Positions 7,645-15,880 are shown, counted from the stretch's first letter. The stretch is DNA of 64,000 bases from Paenibacillus_V sp046244365 (GCF_046244365.1 NZ_CP176395.1:6758001-6822000), one strand, 5' to 3'. The notes: generated by a model from the letters alone, not told the origin. Numbers and translations: made by a program.

Positions 7645-8355
7645 TTAACAAATTTTCTTGCTTTTCAAATGTGTAAAGGCAAGCAAAAGCGTCCGGCATA
7701 CCATCTCGTAGCTTGCGGCCAAATCGTTCATGTTGGCTTTCAAGTTTTCAACGGGCGTAAGCCCGTCGTCATCGCCGCTCTCGGCATTTTTGACGTCGTC
7801 CGCCATTTCCGCGTTGAGCGAATGGATTTCCATGTTCCGCTGCGAACGAAGTCTGCCCAGCGCATCCTGATTTTTGGTTTTCAGCTCGAACAGTTTCATT
7901 TCCAGCTCCGGCAGCGTCTTTCTCTCATGCATTTGCCGCAAAACCGTAAAGTAGGAGTACCGCGATTTGACCCGCTCGGTTTTGAGCTCAAGCACCTGAT
8001 TCAAAATAAAGCCGAGTTTGTCCAAAATGGAAAACACGCGAATAAACCCGTTTTTGTAGAAGTATACGTGTCTGCGGTATTGCTCCCACTCTTCGTCATC
8101 CATCTCTTCGAGGTGCCGTTTATGGATAGCGGCGGCTGATCGTTCGCAAGCATACTTGCTCTGCTCCAGCTCGTCAAGCGCACGCTCGAAGCCATGGATT
8201 TGGAGCTCAAGCTTATTCAGCGAGTAAGGTCTGCGCATGCGGCTCTGTTCCTGCTGCTTAAGGATAAAGGCCCGGTAGGCTTGTATCGCTTTCATCGTAT
8301 CGAGCAGCAATCCCTCGTCGATCCTTTTCTCCTGGCCAAACATGGCTCTGAGCAT
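7645..8355 (-). CDS. Cthe_2314-like HEPN domain protein
   Basis: A 236-residue, wholly helical, charged protein. Near the C-terminus is 'RSQRNMEIHSLN', an R-N-x3-H arrangement matching the catalytic motif of HEPN domains, which in many toxin and defence proteins cut RNA. The overall pattern resembles the Cthe_2314-like HEPN family found in Paenibacillus and Clostridium; no function is established for it. ATG at 8355 is chosen because AAGGGG lies eight bases upstream; a GTG at 8364 overlaps the stop of the preceding EamA gene (GTGA). No separate antitoxin gene is seen beside it. Membership in a metabolic operon is unusual for a toxin. Confidence 0.65.
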   Translation of the reverse strand: MLRAMFGQEKRIDEGLLLDTMKAIQAYRAFILKQQEQSRMRRPYSLNKLELQIHGFERALDELEQSKYACERSAAAIHKRHLEEMDDEEWEQYRRHVYFYKNGFIRVFSILDKLGFILNQVLELKTERVKSRYSYFTVLRQMHERKTLPELEMKLFELKTKNQDALGRLRSQRNMEIHSLNAEMADDVKNAESGDDDGLTPVENLKANMNDLAASYEMVCRTLLLAFTHLKSKKIC

Positions 8356-8360
8356 GAACG

Positions 8361-9353
8361 TCACCCCTTATGTTGGTGTTCGGCTGCTGAACGGCTGATC
8401 GGATCTCCTGCCCGTTTCTGGTATCTGTCCCTCTGCACGATATACATAGCCGCCAAGACTCCCGTTCCCCCGATAAGCTGATAGGCCGAAAGCGACTCGT
8501 TAAGCAGCACGTAGCCGGCGATCGCAGCCATGACGGGCAGCAAAAAGCCGTAAACGGACGCTTTCACCGGCCCCAGCTTGCCGAGACTCCAATTATGCGC
8601 GTAGAAGCCGAGCACGGTACCGAACAAGGCCGTATAGGCCAAGCTGATCCAGCCGCTTGCGGACATCGAAGTCAGCATATTCGCATCTACCTGGATAAGC
8701 ACGGCAGGCAGCAGCGCAGCGGCTCCGGCGGTCATTTCGATAGCCACCAGCAGCGGCAGCGGGTATTTTTTGACCAGCCGGTTCATGCCGATCAAATATA
8801 GGGCGCCAAGGATGCTGCGCAGCAAAAGAAGAACGTCGCCACGCAGCGTTTCCGCGGTAAAATGAAGACCTTCGCTTCCGCCTGCGACAACGATCGCCAC
8901 GCAGCAGATGGCAAGCGGCAATCCGACGAGCAGCCGCGGAGTCAGGCGTATTTCGCGCAGCCAGAGGGCGAAGAGCACGGTAATGACCGGCATAAAACCC
9001 CGCCCCAGCACGGCGCCGTTGGCCGCGTTGGAATACTGCAAAGCGTACGAGAACATCGCTTCCAAGCCTACGGCCGACAGGACGCCTAATCCGATAACCA
9101 GCCATAAGTCGCGGCGTTCCATCCGGTAGGAAACAGCCTCTCCTGCCGGCCGGCTGCGATTGGCGCTATACCGGTAATACAAAGCGTAACCCCAAAGAAC
9201 GGGTAATATGCTTGCATACCGCAAACCGTTGAATACCAGGGGCTCCCACTCTCGGCCGCCCACTTTCATCGATATGATGTTGATGCCCCAAAGCATGAAG
9301 GAAGCGACGAGAGCCAGGTGCGGCAGCGCGGACTGCGGCTTGTTGTCGATCAT
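8361..9353 (-). CDS. EamA/DMT-family transporter
   Basis: A 330-residue protein with about ten hydrophobic segments arranged as two five-helix EamA repeats ('LVASFMLWGINIISMKV' begins the first, 'LLLLRSILGALYLIGMNRLV' the second), the usual layout of drug/metabolite exporters. The substrate is unknown. The frame is open upstream into ubiD, but ATG at 9353 is taken because it begins four bases after the ubiD stop, suggesting translational coupling; its own ribosome binding site is weak. Its stop overlaps the possible GTG start of the HEPN gene. Confidence 0.85.
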   Translation of the reverse strand: MIDNKPQSALPHLALVASFMLWGINIISMKVGGREWEPLVFNGLRYASILPVLWGYALYYRYSANRSRPAGEAVSYRMERRDLWLVIGLGVLSAVGLEAMFSYALQYSNAANGAVLGRGFMPVITVLFALWLREIRLTPRLLVGLPLAICCVAIVVAGGSEGLHFTAETLRGDVLLLLRSILGALYLIGMNRLVKKYPLPLLVAIEMTAGAAALLPAVLIQVDANMLTSMSASGWISLAYTALFGTVLGFYAHNWSLGKLGPVKASVYGFLLPVMAAIAGYVLLNESLSAYQLIGGTGVLAAMYIVQRDRYQKRAGDPISRSAAEHQHKG

Positions 9354-9357
9354 CCGC

Positions 9358-11124
9358 TTAAGACCGCGGGAAATATTCCATCCAGCGCTGATCGACAAGC
9401 TTGACGATGTCTTCCCGCGGGAACAGCTCCTCCGGATAGCCCGGCTTCATTCTCGCATCGATGACTAGCGGCGGTTCGTAGCCGACGTGATGACGGCTGA
9501 CGCGCGACTCGGCGTATATGTCCGATGCCGGATTAAAGCGGGTAAAAACGGTCCATAAGAAGGCCGTTTGACCGCGGGCGACGTCGGCGTCGTCGACGAG
9601 CACGACGAGCGGCCACTCGCGCAAGCGATCCGCGGAATGCTCCACGACTCGCTTCGCCAGCTCCGGCTCCTCTTCGTAGGACGCGCCTGCGATAACGAGA
9701 CAGCCTCCGCAATAAACCTGCACGTCGTCGATTTCCGGAAGCTCTCCGCCCGTGTAAGCGCGCGGCAAGCTGCGTACGGGATCGCCTACCCCAAGAAGCA
9801 AAGCTTTGCTGCCATGGTTCAGCTTATGTCCGGTATAGTCGAGCGTATCGTGAGACGTGTTGCTGAATATAAACAAATCCTGCCTCAGGTCGGCGCGTTC
9901 CAGAACCGCTTCCAGCAGCGTCGGGAAATTTTCCAGATCGACGGCTTGATCGGTGAGGATGAGAAATTTCGTCAGCGTAAGCTGCCCTTCCCCGAGAATA
10001 CGGAACGCGGTTCCGAGCGCTTCCCTGCTGTAGCTTTCTCTTACGATTGCCGCCGCAAGCGCATGGAATCCGGTTTCCGCGTAAGTCCACAGCTCTTTCA
10101 CGCCCGGCATGACAAGCGGGAAAGCAGGCGACAGGAGCCGCTGCAAAAACTCGCCCATGTAATAATCTTCCTGGCGCGGCTTGCCGACGATCGTCGCCGG
10201 GTAGATGGCGTCTTTGCGGTGCCAAACATGGCTAACGTTAAACACCGGGAAATCATGCGTTAAGGAGTAATAGCCGTAATGGTCGCCGAACGGTCCTTCC
10301 GGTCTGCGAATATGCGGCGGAACGGTTCCGCAAATGGCGAATTCCGCTTCGGCTACAAGCTTGTGCTTGCCGTGCGGGTCCGCAGTCACCGGCAGCTTTT
10401 GGCCGAGAATGAGCGATGTGAGCAGAAGCTCCGGAAGATGCTCGGGAGCCGGCGCGATCGCCGAGGCGATCAGAGCGGGCGGGCCGCCGAGAAACACCGT
10501 CACCGGAAGGGCTTCGCCCCGTTTCTCGGCCTCGTGATAGTGGAAACCTCCGCCTTTATGTATCTGCCAGTGCATGCCCGTCGTATTGCCGTCGTACACC
10601 TGCATGCGGTACATGCCGAGATTGTGGTCGCCGCCTTCGGGATGCTCCGTATAAACGAGCGGAAGCGTAACGAACGGGCCGCCGTCCTCCTGCCAGCTGG
10701 TCAGCACCGGCAGCTTCGACATCGGCGATACGCGGTCGCACACTTGAAGGACCGGGGCTTCCGCCGGGGAGACCGTTTTCGTGCCGACCTTCGCGAGGCC
10801 GAACAGCAGATCGCGTTCGTTCCAAAGCGCCTTCGGCGTCGGCGGAATGAGCGTATCTTTCGCTGCCAAAATGCGCCGCATGAACTGCTCCGGACGAGGA
10901 CCGAACGCGAGATCGACCCGACGGCTCGTGCCGAACAAATTCGTGACGACCGGAAAGGAGCTCCCTTTCACATTCGTGAACAACAGCGCGGGGCCTTCTT
11001 CGTCGATAACCCGGCGGTGAATTTCCGCCAGCTCCAGATTCGGATCCACAGGGGCCGTTATTTCCACTAGCTGCTTTTCGGCGCGAAGCACACCGATAAA
11101 GTCGCGAAGGTTACGATGAATCAT
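9358..11124 (-). CDS. UbiD-family decarboxylase, probably menaquinone pathway
   Basis: A 588-residue prenylated-FMN dependent decarboxylase of the UbiD family. Typical segments are 'MHWQIHKGGGFHYHEAEKRGE' (manganese and prFMN region), 'IRRPEGPFGDHYGYYS' (the conserved Glu-Gly-Pro-[FW]-Gly-x2-Tyr-Gly block) and 'RKDAIYPATIVGKPRQEDYYMGE'. In futalosine-type menaquinone synthesis a UbiD homologue removes a carboxylate after prenylation, and the mqnE gene 7 kb away supports that role here. Other UbiD enzymes act on aromatic acids, so the substrate is inferred. No UbiX gene is visible. The ATG has GGGAGAG ten bases upstream. It leads the downstream eamA-HEPN-SDR genes. Confidence 0.82.
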   Translation of the reverse strand: MIHRNLRDFIGVLRAEKQLVEITAPVDPNLELAEIHRRVIDEEGPALLFTNVKGSSFPVVTNLFGTSRRVDLAFGPRPEQFMRRILAAKDTLIPPTPKALWNERDLLFGLAKVGTKTVSPAEAPVLQVCDRVSPMSKLPVLTSWQEDGGPFVTLPLVYTEHPEGGDHNLGMYRMQVYDGNTTGMHWQIHKGGGFHYHEAEKRGEALPVTVFLGGPPALIASAIAPAPEHLPELLLTSLILGQKLPVTADPHGKHKLVAEAEFAICGTVPPHIRRPEGPFGDHYGYYSLTHDFPVFNVSHVWHRKDAIYPATIVGKPRQEDYYMGEFLQRLLSPAFPLVMPGVKELWTYAETGFHALAAAIVRESYSREALGTAFRILGEGQLTLTKFLILTDQAVDLENFPTLLEAVLERADLRQDLFIFSNTSHDTLDYTGHKLNHGSKALLLGVGDPVRSLPRAYTGGELPEIDDVQVYCGGCLVIAGASYEEEPELAKRVVEHSADRLREWPLVVLVDDADVARGQTAFLWTVFTRFNPASDIYAESRVSRHHVGYEPPLVIDARMKPGYPEELFPREDIVKLVDQRWMEYFPRS

Positions 11125-11256
11125 GCAGCAGGTACTCTCCCTTTTTTCATGAGATTTGTTGGTAATCTTGTACGAATGTCTTAAGGAATGCGCGAGCGTT
11201 GGCTGACTTTCGGAAAGACCTCAAAAAGTCGACAAGCGGGCGCCGCGAAAGGACGG

Positions 11257-12213
11257 TTAACCCGTCCGTTTCGTTGAACCCGCTGGAATGACGATGACGC
11301 TTAAATAACATAAGATGGAGAACAAACATGAAATAATGACCGTATGCAGCAAGCTCGCCAGAAGGTACCAGTCGGAACCGAAGGCGAACGTGACGAACGC
11401 TCCGCTGAACACCTGTAAAGCCACCAGATAGAGCGCCCATTTCCCGGAAAGCTTGATCCGTTTCGGCATGTCCGATTTGGACGAAGCGTAAGCGAGAAAC
11501 GCGATGACGATAAACAGCAGCAGCGCGCCGACGCGGTGCATGAAAACGACGCCCGTTGCGCCGGAAAGTTCCGGCACGACTTCCCCGTTGCAGAGCGGCC
11601 AGCCGACGCAGCCGCCGGACGACTCCGTATGCCGGATGTAGGCACCCAAGTACACGACTACATAACAATAAGCGAGCGTCAACCACACAAGCCTGCGGAA
11701 GCCCTTGGCCACCTGGACGGCACCCGGATTCCAGCCGGAAGGTTGAGGCCGCTTCGCGCCTGCGCCCGATGAATCCTGTTTATTTTCTTCCCGGATCGCA
11801 AAATACAGCAGGACCGTAAAGGCGAACGCGAGCAGCGAAATGCCGAAATGCAGCGCCAGCACCGCGGAGGATTGCGGCCACATGACCGCCATGGCCCCTA
11901 ACGCGGCCTGAACAATCGTAAAGAAAAGTACGCCGGAGGCGTGAATTTTGGCATCGAGCCGTTTGCTTCTCCGCAATACGACTAGGAAAGCCGCGAACAC
12001 GATCAAGCCGACGATCCCGGTCACAAACCGGTGGCTGTATTCAATCATCGAATCGATGGTGTAAGCCGGCACAAATTTGCCGTTGCATAGGGGCCAATCG
12101 TCCCCGCAGCCGCGTCCTGATTCGGTCTTCGTAACGAGCGCGCCCATCAGCAGCACCAGAAACATGCCTACCGAGTTCGCCAAGCACAATCGCAGTATAA
12201 ACTTGTTGTTCAA
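11257..12213 (-). CDS. ctaA: Haem A synthase
   Basis: CtaA oxidises the C8 methyl group of haem O to the formyl group of haem A, needed for aa3-type cytochrome oxidase. About eight membrane spans are visible in two similar halves. Each half has the conserved extracellular motif with a cysteine pair ('GRGCGDDWPLCNGKFVP' and 'GGCVGWPLCNGEVVP') and haem-ligand histidines ('EYSHRFVTG', 'FMHRVGALL'). A TTG start at 12213 is preferred because AAGGTG lies six bases upstream; the GTG at 12222 overlaps that site. In many Bacillales ctaA is divergent from ctaB, but here ctaB lies 34 kb away. Confidence 0.93.
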   Translation of the reverse strand: MNNKFILRLCLANSVGMFLVLLMGALVTKTESGRGCGDDWPLCNGKFVPAYTIDSMIEYSHRFVTGIVGLIVFAAFLVVLRRSKRLDAKIHASGVLFFTIVQAALGAMAVMWPQSSAVLALHFGISLLAFAFTVLLYFAIREENKQDSSGAGAKRPQPSGWNPGAVQVAKGFRRLVWLTLAYCYVVVYLGAYIRHTESSGGCVGWPLCNGEVVPELSGATGVVFMHRVGALLLFIVIAFLAYASSKSDMPKRIKLSGKWALYLVALQVFSGAFVTFAFGSDWYLLASLLHTVIISCLFSILCYLSVIVIPAGSTKRTG

Positions 12214-12380
12214 CCCAAGCACCTTCTTTGCTGGTTCGAAGTTAAAATGCCGGTTCGTAACCGTGTTGTTATACAGGCAGCATCATGTCTCATTATAGCG
12301 ATATTTGTCGGGCAAATCCATTCGCAAATGTGACAATGCATTGAATACCCGGAAGCCTGCCAGAGCAGCCCTAAAAGTGC

Positions 12381-12409
12381 AAAAACGCGCCCATAAAGGA
12401 CGCGTTTTT
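12381..12409. terminator. Bidirectional-type terminator downstream of the thioredoxin-like gene
   Basis: AAAAACGCG (12381-12389) pairs with CGCGTTTTT (12401-12409) around an 11-base loop. In the leftward direction it follows the thioredoxin-like gene by 26 bases. The stem's own T tract serves as the run. Confidence 0.75.
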
Positions 12410-12434
12410 GGCATTTGCGGCTGTATGCCGCCGG

Positions 12435-12776
12435 TTATCCGATTGCTCCGGCAACCTCTACGGAACGGTCGAGGAATTGCTCGATTTCTTCCCGCGTTTT
12501 GCGCAGCTTGCTGACAAAGCGCGTGAGCTCTTTGCCCCCGCGGAACGCGATAAAGCTTGGAATGCCCAGAATATTCAATTGCTCGCATAAATCCGGGAGC
12601 TCATCCCGGTCGATTTGGATGAATGTCAGCTTGTCCGCATAATCTTGCTCTACTTGAGGCATGAACGGGTCGATAAAATGACAGTCCTTGCACCAATCCG
12701 CTTTAAAAATGGCGAGGGTCGGTTTGTCGCTTGCGATATGCTCATGAAAAGCCTGCTCCGTTTTCACTTGAATCAT
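12435..12776 (-). CDS. Thioredoxin-family protein (WCKDC)
   Basis: A 113-residue thioredoxin fold with the active-site motif WCKDC (usual thioredoxin is WCGPC) in 'LAIFKADWCKDCHFIDPF', and the conserved cis-proline region 'NILGIPSFIAFRGGKEL'. The family (YdbP-like) is thought to reduce disulphides in the cytoplasm; there is no signal peptide. ATG at 12776 is set by a perfect AAGGAGG eight bases upstream; the longer open frame upstream lacks a site. It is transcribed leftward toward ctaA but is separated by a strong terminator. Confidence 0.88.
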   Translation of the reverse strand: MIQVKTEQAFHEHIASDKPTLAIFKADWCKDCHFIDPFMPQVEQDYADKLTFIQIDRDELPDLCEQLNILGIPSFIAFRGGKELTRFVSKLRKTREEIEQFLDRSVEVAGAIG

Positions 12777-13035
12777 GGCAGGGCCTCCTTCTTTCGAAAC
12801 GATTTCCCTCTTTATAGCATGCGGCCTTGCGAAAGTCAATTCGATAACCGGATCGGCCGGTATCCCCTATAGATCGGCGGCATCCGGCCTTTCTTCCCCT
12901 CTACCATCTTTCGTCCTTTCTATCTTTTCCCCTTCTAATCTCCCGCCTTTTTTTGAGTTGCTAAACTACTAACCAAGCAGCGCTCTACCCTCGGCCATAG
13001 AATGAAGCATATCAAATGAAGGGGGGATTTTTTCG

Positions 13036-13533
13036 ATGTCGAGTCCTAGAATCGATGATTTGTCCAACGGCCTCGTATACGAAAGCTGCTGGGATTGCTG
13101 TGATAACTGGGGACGTGAGGACAAATCGGATTGCAGTAAATCGGATGTAAAATCCGATAGATCCGGAAGGTCCGATCGCTCGGGTCGCTCGAGAAGCCGT
13201 CGTTCGGGTCGTTCCCGTAGCGGGCGTCCGGGTCGTTCCGGTCGTTCCCGTAGCGGGCGTTCCCGCAGCGGACGTTCCGGTAGCGGACGTTCCGGCAGCG
13301 GACGTTCCGGCAGCGGGCGTTCCGGCAGCGGGCGTTCCGGCAGCGGACGTTCCGGCAGCGGGCGTTCCGGCAGCGGGCGTTCCGGCAGCGGACGTTCCGG
13401 GCATTCCGGACATTCCGGACGTTCCGGCCGTTCTGGACGTTCCGGCCGTTCCGGCAGCGGGCGTTCGGGTCGTTCGGGTCGTTCGGGAGGACGCAGCCGT
13501 TCGAGACGTTCCGGCCGTTCCGGGCGCAGCTAA
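13036..13533 (+). CDS. Ser-Gly-Arg repeat protein, CotG-like candidate CotH substrate
   Basis: A 165-residue protein. Residues 1-40 are non-repetitive and contain CWDCC. The rest is almost only Ser, Gly and Arg, with eight consecutive RSGSG pentads in the middle and RSG triplets around them. The ATG has AAGGGGGG nine bases upstream, so it is likely translated. The next gene, on the same strand 94 bases on, is a CotH-family kinase; in Bacillus CotH phosphorylates serines of the Ser/Lys/Arg-rich coat protein CotG, whose gene is adjacent. By composition and position this is a CotG-like spore surface protein. That is inference: there is no direct sequence similarity beyond composition. A terminator-like hairpin separates the two genes. 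Confidence 0.7.
   Translation: MSSPRIDDLSNGLVYESCWDCCDNWGREDKSDCSKSDVKSDRSGRSDRSGRSRSRRSGRSRSGRPGRSGRSRSGRSRSGRSGSGRSGSGRSGSGRSGSGRSGSGRSGSGRSGSGRSGSGRSGHSGHSGRSGRSGRSGRSGSGRSGRSGRSGGRSRSRRSGRSGRS
13258..13392 (+). repeat. Nine 15-bp tandem units coding RSxSG
   Basis: The unit CGTTCCGGCAGCGGR is repeated nine times in register with the reading frame; the first unit reads RSRSG and the other eight RSGSG. Units differ by single silent or near-silent changes (GGA/GGG, GGT/GGC), consistent with slippage expansion. Confidence 0.9.
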
Positions 13534-13557
13534 CGCGTCTTTTCAAACAAATAGGCG

Positions 13558-13594
13558 AAAAACCTATCGGTTTCTTCTCAACTGATAGGTTTTT
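13558..13594 (+). terminator. Hairpin between the SGR-repeat gene and cotH
   Basis: AAAAACCTATC (13558-13568) pairs perfectly with GATAGGTTTTT (13584-13594). The right arm ends in five T residues. It would terminate or attenuate transcription from the SGR-repeat gene into cotH, so substrate and kinase could be made in unequal amounts. Confidence 0.75.
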
Positions 13595-13626
13595 CAACGA
13601 CTATTTCCAGAGGCTGGTGCCGCGCT

Positions 13627-14685
13627 ATGAGCTTACCTGTCCGACGTGTCGTCATCTCCGAATCGCAGATGAAAAAGCTGCAGGAGGACGTATGGAGCGA
13701 TGTTTTCGTGAAAGCCACAATGATAACCGGATCCGGCCGACGCGAGTCGATCCGTATTCGGTATCGGGGAAATCATACGCGCAAATACAACAAAAAATCG
13801 TATGAAATCACCAACGGCTACAAAACGCTCCACCTCAACTCGGAATTCGACGACCCTTCGATGATCCGTAACGCGCTGTCCTTTACCTATTTGCGCTGGA
13901 TTGGGCTTACCTGTCCGGTGGTCAGGCATATTCGGCTGGATCTTAATGGACAAGACCTGGGCGTCTACCTCGAGATCGAAGGCGTGAACCGGCGCTTTTT
14001 TAACCGCAGGGGCATCCCCTTCTCGCTGCTCGTTTACGCGGTTAACGATGATGCGAATTTCGGGCTGAACGGCTACGATTCGTCCCGGCGCAAATCGTCG
14101 CTGTTTAACGGCTACGAGCATATCATCGGTACGACGACGGAACGTAAACGGCTGCTGGAGTTTATTCGTAACATCAACACGCTGCGCGGCCAGAAGCTGT
14201 TTAAATATTTAAAGCTGCGCCTGGACGTCGACAATTATTTGAAATGGCTGGCGGGCGCCGTGTTTACCAGCAATTATGACGGATTTGAACAAAACTACGC
14301 GTTATACAAGCACAAAACCAAGCTGAAATACAGGATGCTTCCCTGGGATTATGAAGGCACGTGGGGACGCAACTGTTACGGCCGGAAGACGGCCAGCGAC
14401 ATGGTCAAAGCGACCGGCTATAACGAGCTGACCCGGATATTGCTTTCCATCCGCCCGTTCCGGGAACGGTATAAGCAAATTTTGCTGGAGAACTTGCAAT
14501 CGACGTTTACGACTTCCAAAATCATGCCGGAAGTTTACCGGATGCACAATGCGATCGCACCTTACATCCGTGAAGATAATATGCGGAACTGGTCTTATTC
14601 CGTATTCGAAGACGAGCCGGAAGTCATAGAAACGTATATCAAGGAACGCCGGTCCTTTCTTAAGCAAGCCATCCAGTCCCTTTAA
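13627..14685 (+). CDS. cotH: CotH-family spore coat protein kinase
   Basis: A 352-residue protein with the CotH atypical kinase pattern: 'LPVRRVVIS' at the N-terminus, 'RYRGNHTRKYNKKSYEI' (residues 45-61, holding the conserved RG and KKS of the nucleotide-binding side), 'FTSNYDGFEQNYALYKHK' (213-230) and 'RMLPWDYEGTWGR' (236-248), where D241 matches the metal-binding Asp of the PWDxD motif. CotH kinases phosphorylate serines of coat proteins such as CotG and CotB during spore maturation. The SGR-repeat protein just upstream is the obvious candidate substrate. The ribosome binding site is weak (AGAGG 13 bases upstream). A terminator follows 30 bases after the stop. Confidence 0.88.
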   Translation: MSLPVRRVVISESQMKKLQEDVWSDVFVKATMITGSGRRESIRIRYRGNHTRKYNKKSYEITNGYKTLHLNSEFDDPSMIRNALSFTYLRWIGLTCPVVRHIRLDLNGQDLGVYLEIEGVNRRFFNRRGIPFSLLVYAVNDDANFGLNGYDSSRRKSSLFNGYEHIIGTTTERKRLLEFIRNINTLRGQKLFKYLKLRLDVDNYLKWLAGAVFTSNYDGFEQNYALYKHKTKLKYRMLPWDYEGTWGRNCYGRKTASDMVKATGYNELTRILLSIRPFRERYKQILLENLQSTFTTSKIMPEVYRMHNAIAPYIREDNMRNWSYSVFEDEPEVIETYIKERRSFLKQAIQSL

Positions 14686-14716
14686 CCGTATACAAAAAAA
14701 TACCTCCCTTTACGCT

Positions 14717-14744
14717 TCGCCGTGCGAGAACGGCGATTTTTTTT
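14717..14744 (+). terminator. Terminator after cotH
   Basis: TCGCCGT (14717-14723) pairs with ACGGCGA (14730-14736) over a six-base loop, followed by eight T residues. Confidence 0.9.
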
Positions 14745-14753
14745 GCGTAGAGA

Positions 14754-14782
14754 TTTACATATTTTATCAATTGTGATATCAT
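14754..14782 (+). promoter_or_regulatory. SigA-type promoter of the SPFH gene
   Basis: TTTACA (14754-14759) and TATCAT (14777-14782) are spaced by 17 bases in an AT-rich stretch, about 45 bases before the SPFH start. Confidence 0.65.
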
Positions 14783-14827
14783 AAAAATATCAAACCAATA
14801 CCACACTCACCAAAGGGGGATTTCACC

Positions 14828-15670
14828 ATGAACGAGAAAAAAGCGCTGGCCGTAAACGGCTTCCTCGCAGTCGTACTGCTCGTCGTACTACTCGGCGGAG
14901 GCATCCTGCTGCTGTCCCAGCAGCAAGTTGTGACAGGCATCATTGCAGAGGCGATCGTGCTTATTATTATGGCAAGCTTGACCGTCGTACAACCGAATCA
15001 GGCGGTAGCCATTACCTTCTTCGGCGATTATAAAGGAACGATCCGCAAGAGCGGACTATGGCTGACGGTTCCGTTCTCCATCCGTAAAACGGTATCCCTG
15101 CGCGTGCGCAACTTCAACAGCGCCAAGCTGAAAGTAAACGACGTCGAGGGAAATCCGGTTGAGATCGCCGCCGTCGTCGTGTTTAAAGTAGTCGATTCCG
15201 CCAAAGCGCTGTTCGACGTCGACAATTACGAGCAGTTCGTTGAAATTCAGAGCGAAACCGCTTTGCGTCACGTCGCCAGTAAATATCCGTACGATAACTT
15301 TGCCGGAGAAGCCTACTCGCTTCGCGGAAACTCCGACGAGGTGGCTGCCGAGCTGAGCCACGAGCTGCAATCGCGGCTTGCCGTCGCCGGCGTGGAAGTC
15401 GTCGAAGCGCGCTTGACTCATCTCGCCTACTCGACGGAAATTGCCAGCGCGATGCTTCAGCGCCAACAGGCGGCGGCGATCTTGTCCGCCCGTCAGAAGA
15501 TCGTGGAAGGCGCCGTCGGCATGGTGCAAATGGCGATCGGACAGCTCCAGGAGCAAGGCATCGTCGAGCTTGACGAAGAGCGGAAAGCGGCCATGATCAA
15601 CAATCTGATGGTGGCGATCGTATCCGACCGTTCCGCCAGCCCCGTCATCAACACGGGGACGTTGTACTAA
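14828..15670 (+). CDS. SPFH/band-7 domain membrane protein
   Basis: A 280-residue protein with two N-terminal hydrophobic segments (about residues 9-30 and 38-56) followed by an SPFH domain. The signature 'VQPNQAVAITFFGDYKGTIRKSGLWLTVPF' opens the domain; 'EIQSETALRHVASKYPYDNF' and 'EARLTHLAYSTEIASAMLQRQQAAAILSAR' match the later conserved helices. SPFH proteins form membrane-associated rings and organise membrane microdomains. The ATG has AAAGGGGG eight bases upstream. A small ribbon-helix-helix gene follows after 15 bases, and the two are probably cotranscribed. Confidence 0.9.
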   Translation: MNEKKALAVNGFLAVVLLVVLLGGGILLLSQQQVVTGIIAEAIVLIIMASLTVVQPNQAVAITFFGDYKGTIRKSGLWLTVPFSIRKTVSLRVRNFNSAKLKVNDVEGNPVEIAAVVVFKVVDSAKALFDVDNYEQFVEIQSETALRHVASKYPYDNFAGEAYSLRGNSDEVAAELSHELQSRLAVAGVEVVEARLTHLAYSTEIASAMLQRQQAAAILSARQKIVEGAVGMVQMAIGQLQEQGIVELDEERKAAMINNLMVAIVSDRSASPVINTGTLY

Positions 15671-15685
15671 AGGAAGCGGCGCGTC

Positions 15686-15880
15686 ATGGCTCCCAAAAAA
15701 AGCTTTCCGCTGCGAATCGACCCGCAAATTTACGAAGCTTTGGAACGATGGTCCGCAGACGAATTCCGCAGCGTCAATGCCCATATCGAGTTCTTGCTGC
15801 GGGACGCGGTACGCCGTGCGGGCCGGCTGCCGGGGGCGGCGCCTCCGCCTCCCGAGCCGTCCGAACCGGACGAAACCTGA
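15686..15880 (+). CDS. Small ribbon-helix-helix (Arc-type) protein
   Basis: A 64-residue protein. Residues 6-48 ('FPLRIDPQIYEALERWSADEFRSVNAHIEFLLRDAVRRAG') have the beta strand and two helices of Arc/MetJ ribbon-helix-helix folds, and the tail is Pro-rich (APPPPEPSEPDE). Such proteins are usually dimeric DNA binders. Its tight coupling to the SPFH gene (15-base gap, AGGAAG before the ATG) suggests a shared function, either autoregulation or an Arc-like fold used as a partner. DNA binding is not shown. Confidence 0.75.
   Translation: MAPKKSFPLRIDPQIYEALERWSADEFRSVNAHIEFLLRDAVRRAGRLPGAAPPPPEPSEPDET

Noticed and set aside
12991..13016. Mother-cell sigma factor promoter before the SGR-repeat gene
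   Set aside because: CATAGAAT resembles a SigE -10 box, but no matching -35 was found at 14-17 bases; only a search with a position matrix could settle it.
13012..13597. Long antisense frames across the SGR-repeat gene
   Set aside because: The 15-bp repeat lacks stop codons in several frames; only the plus-strand frame has a good ribosome binding site and a sensible neighbour.
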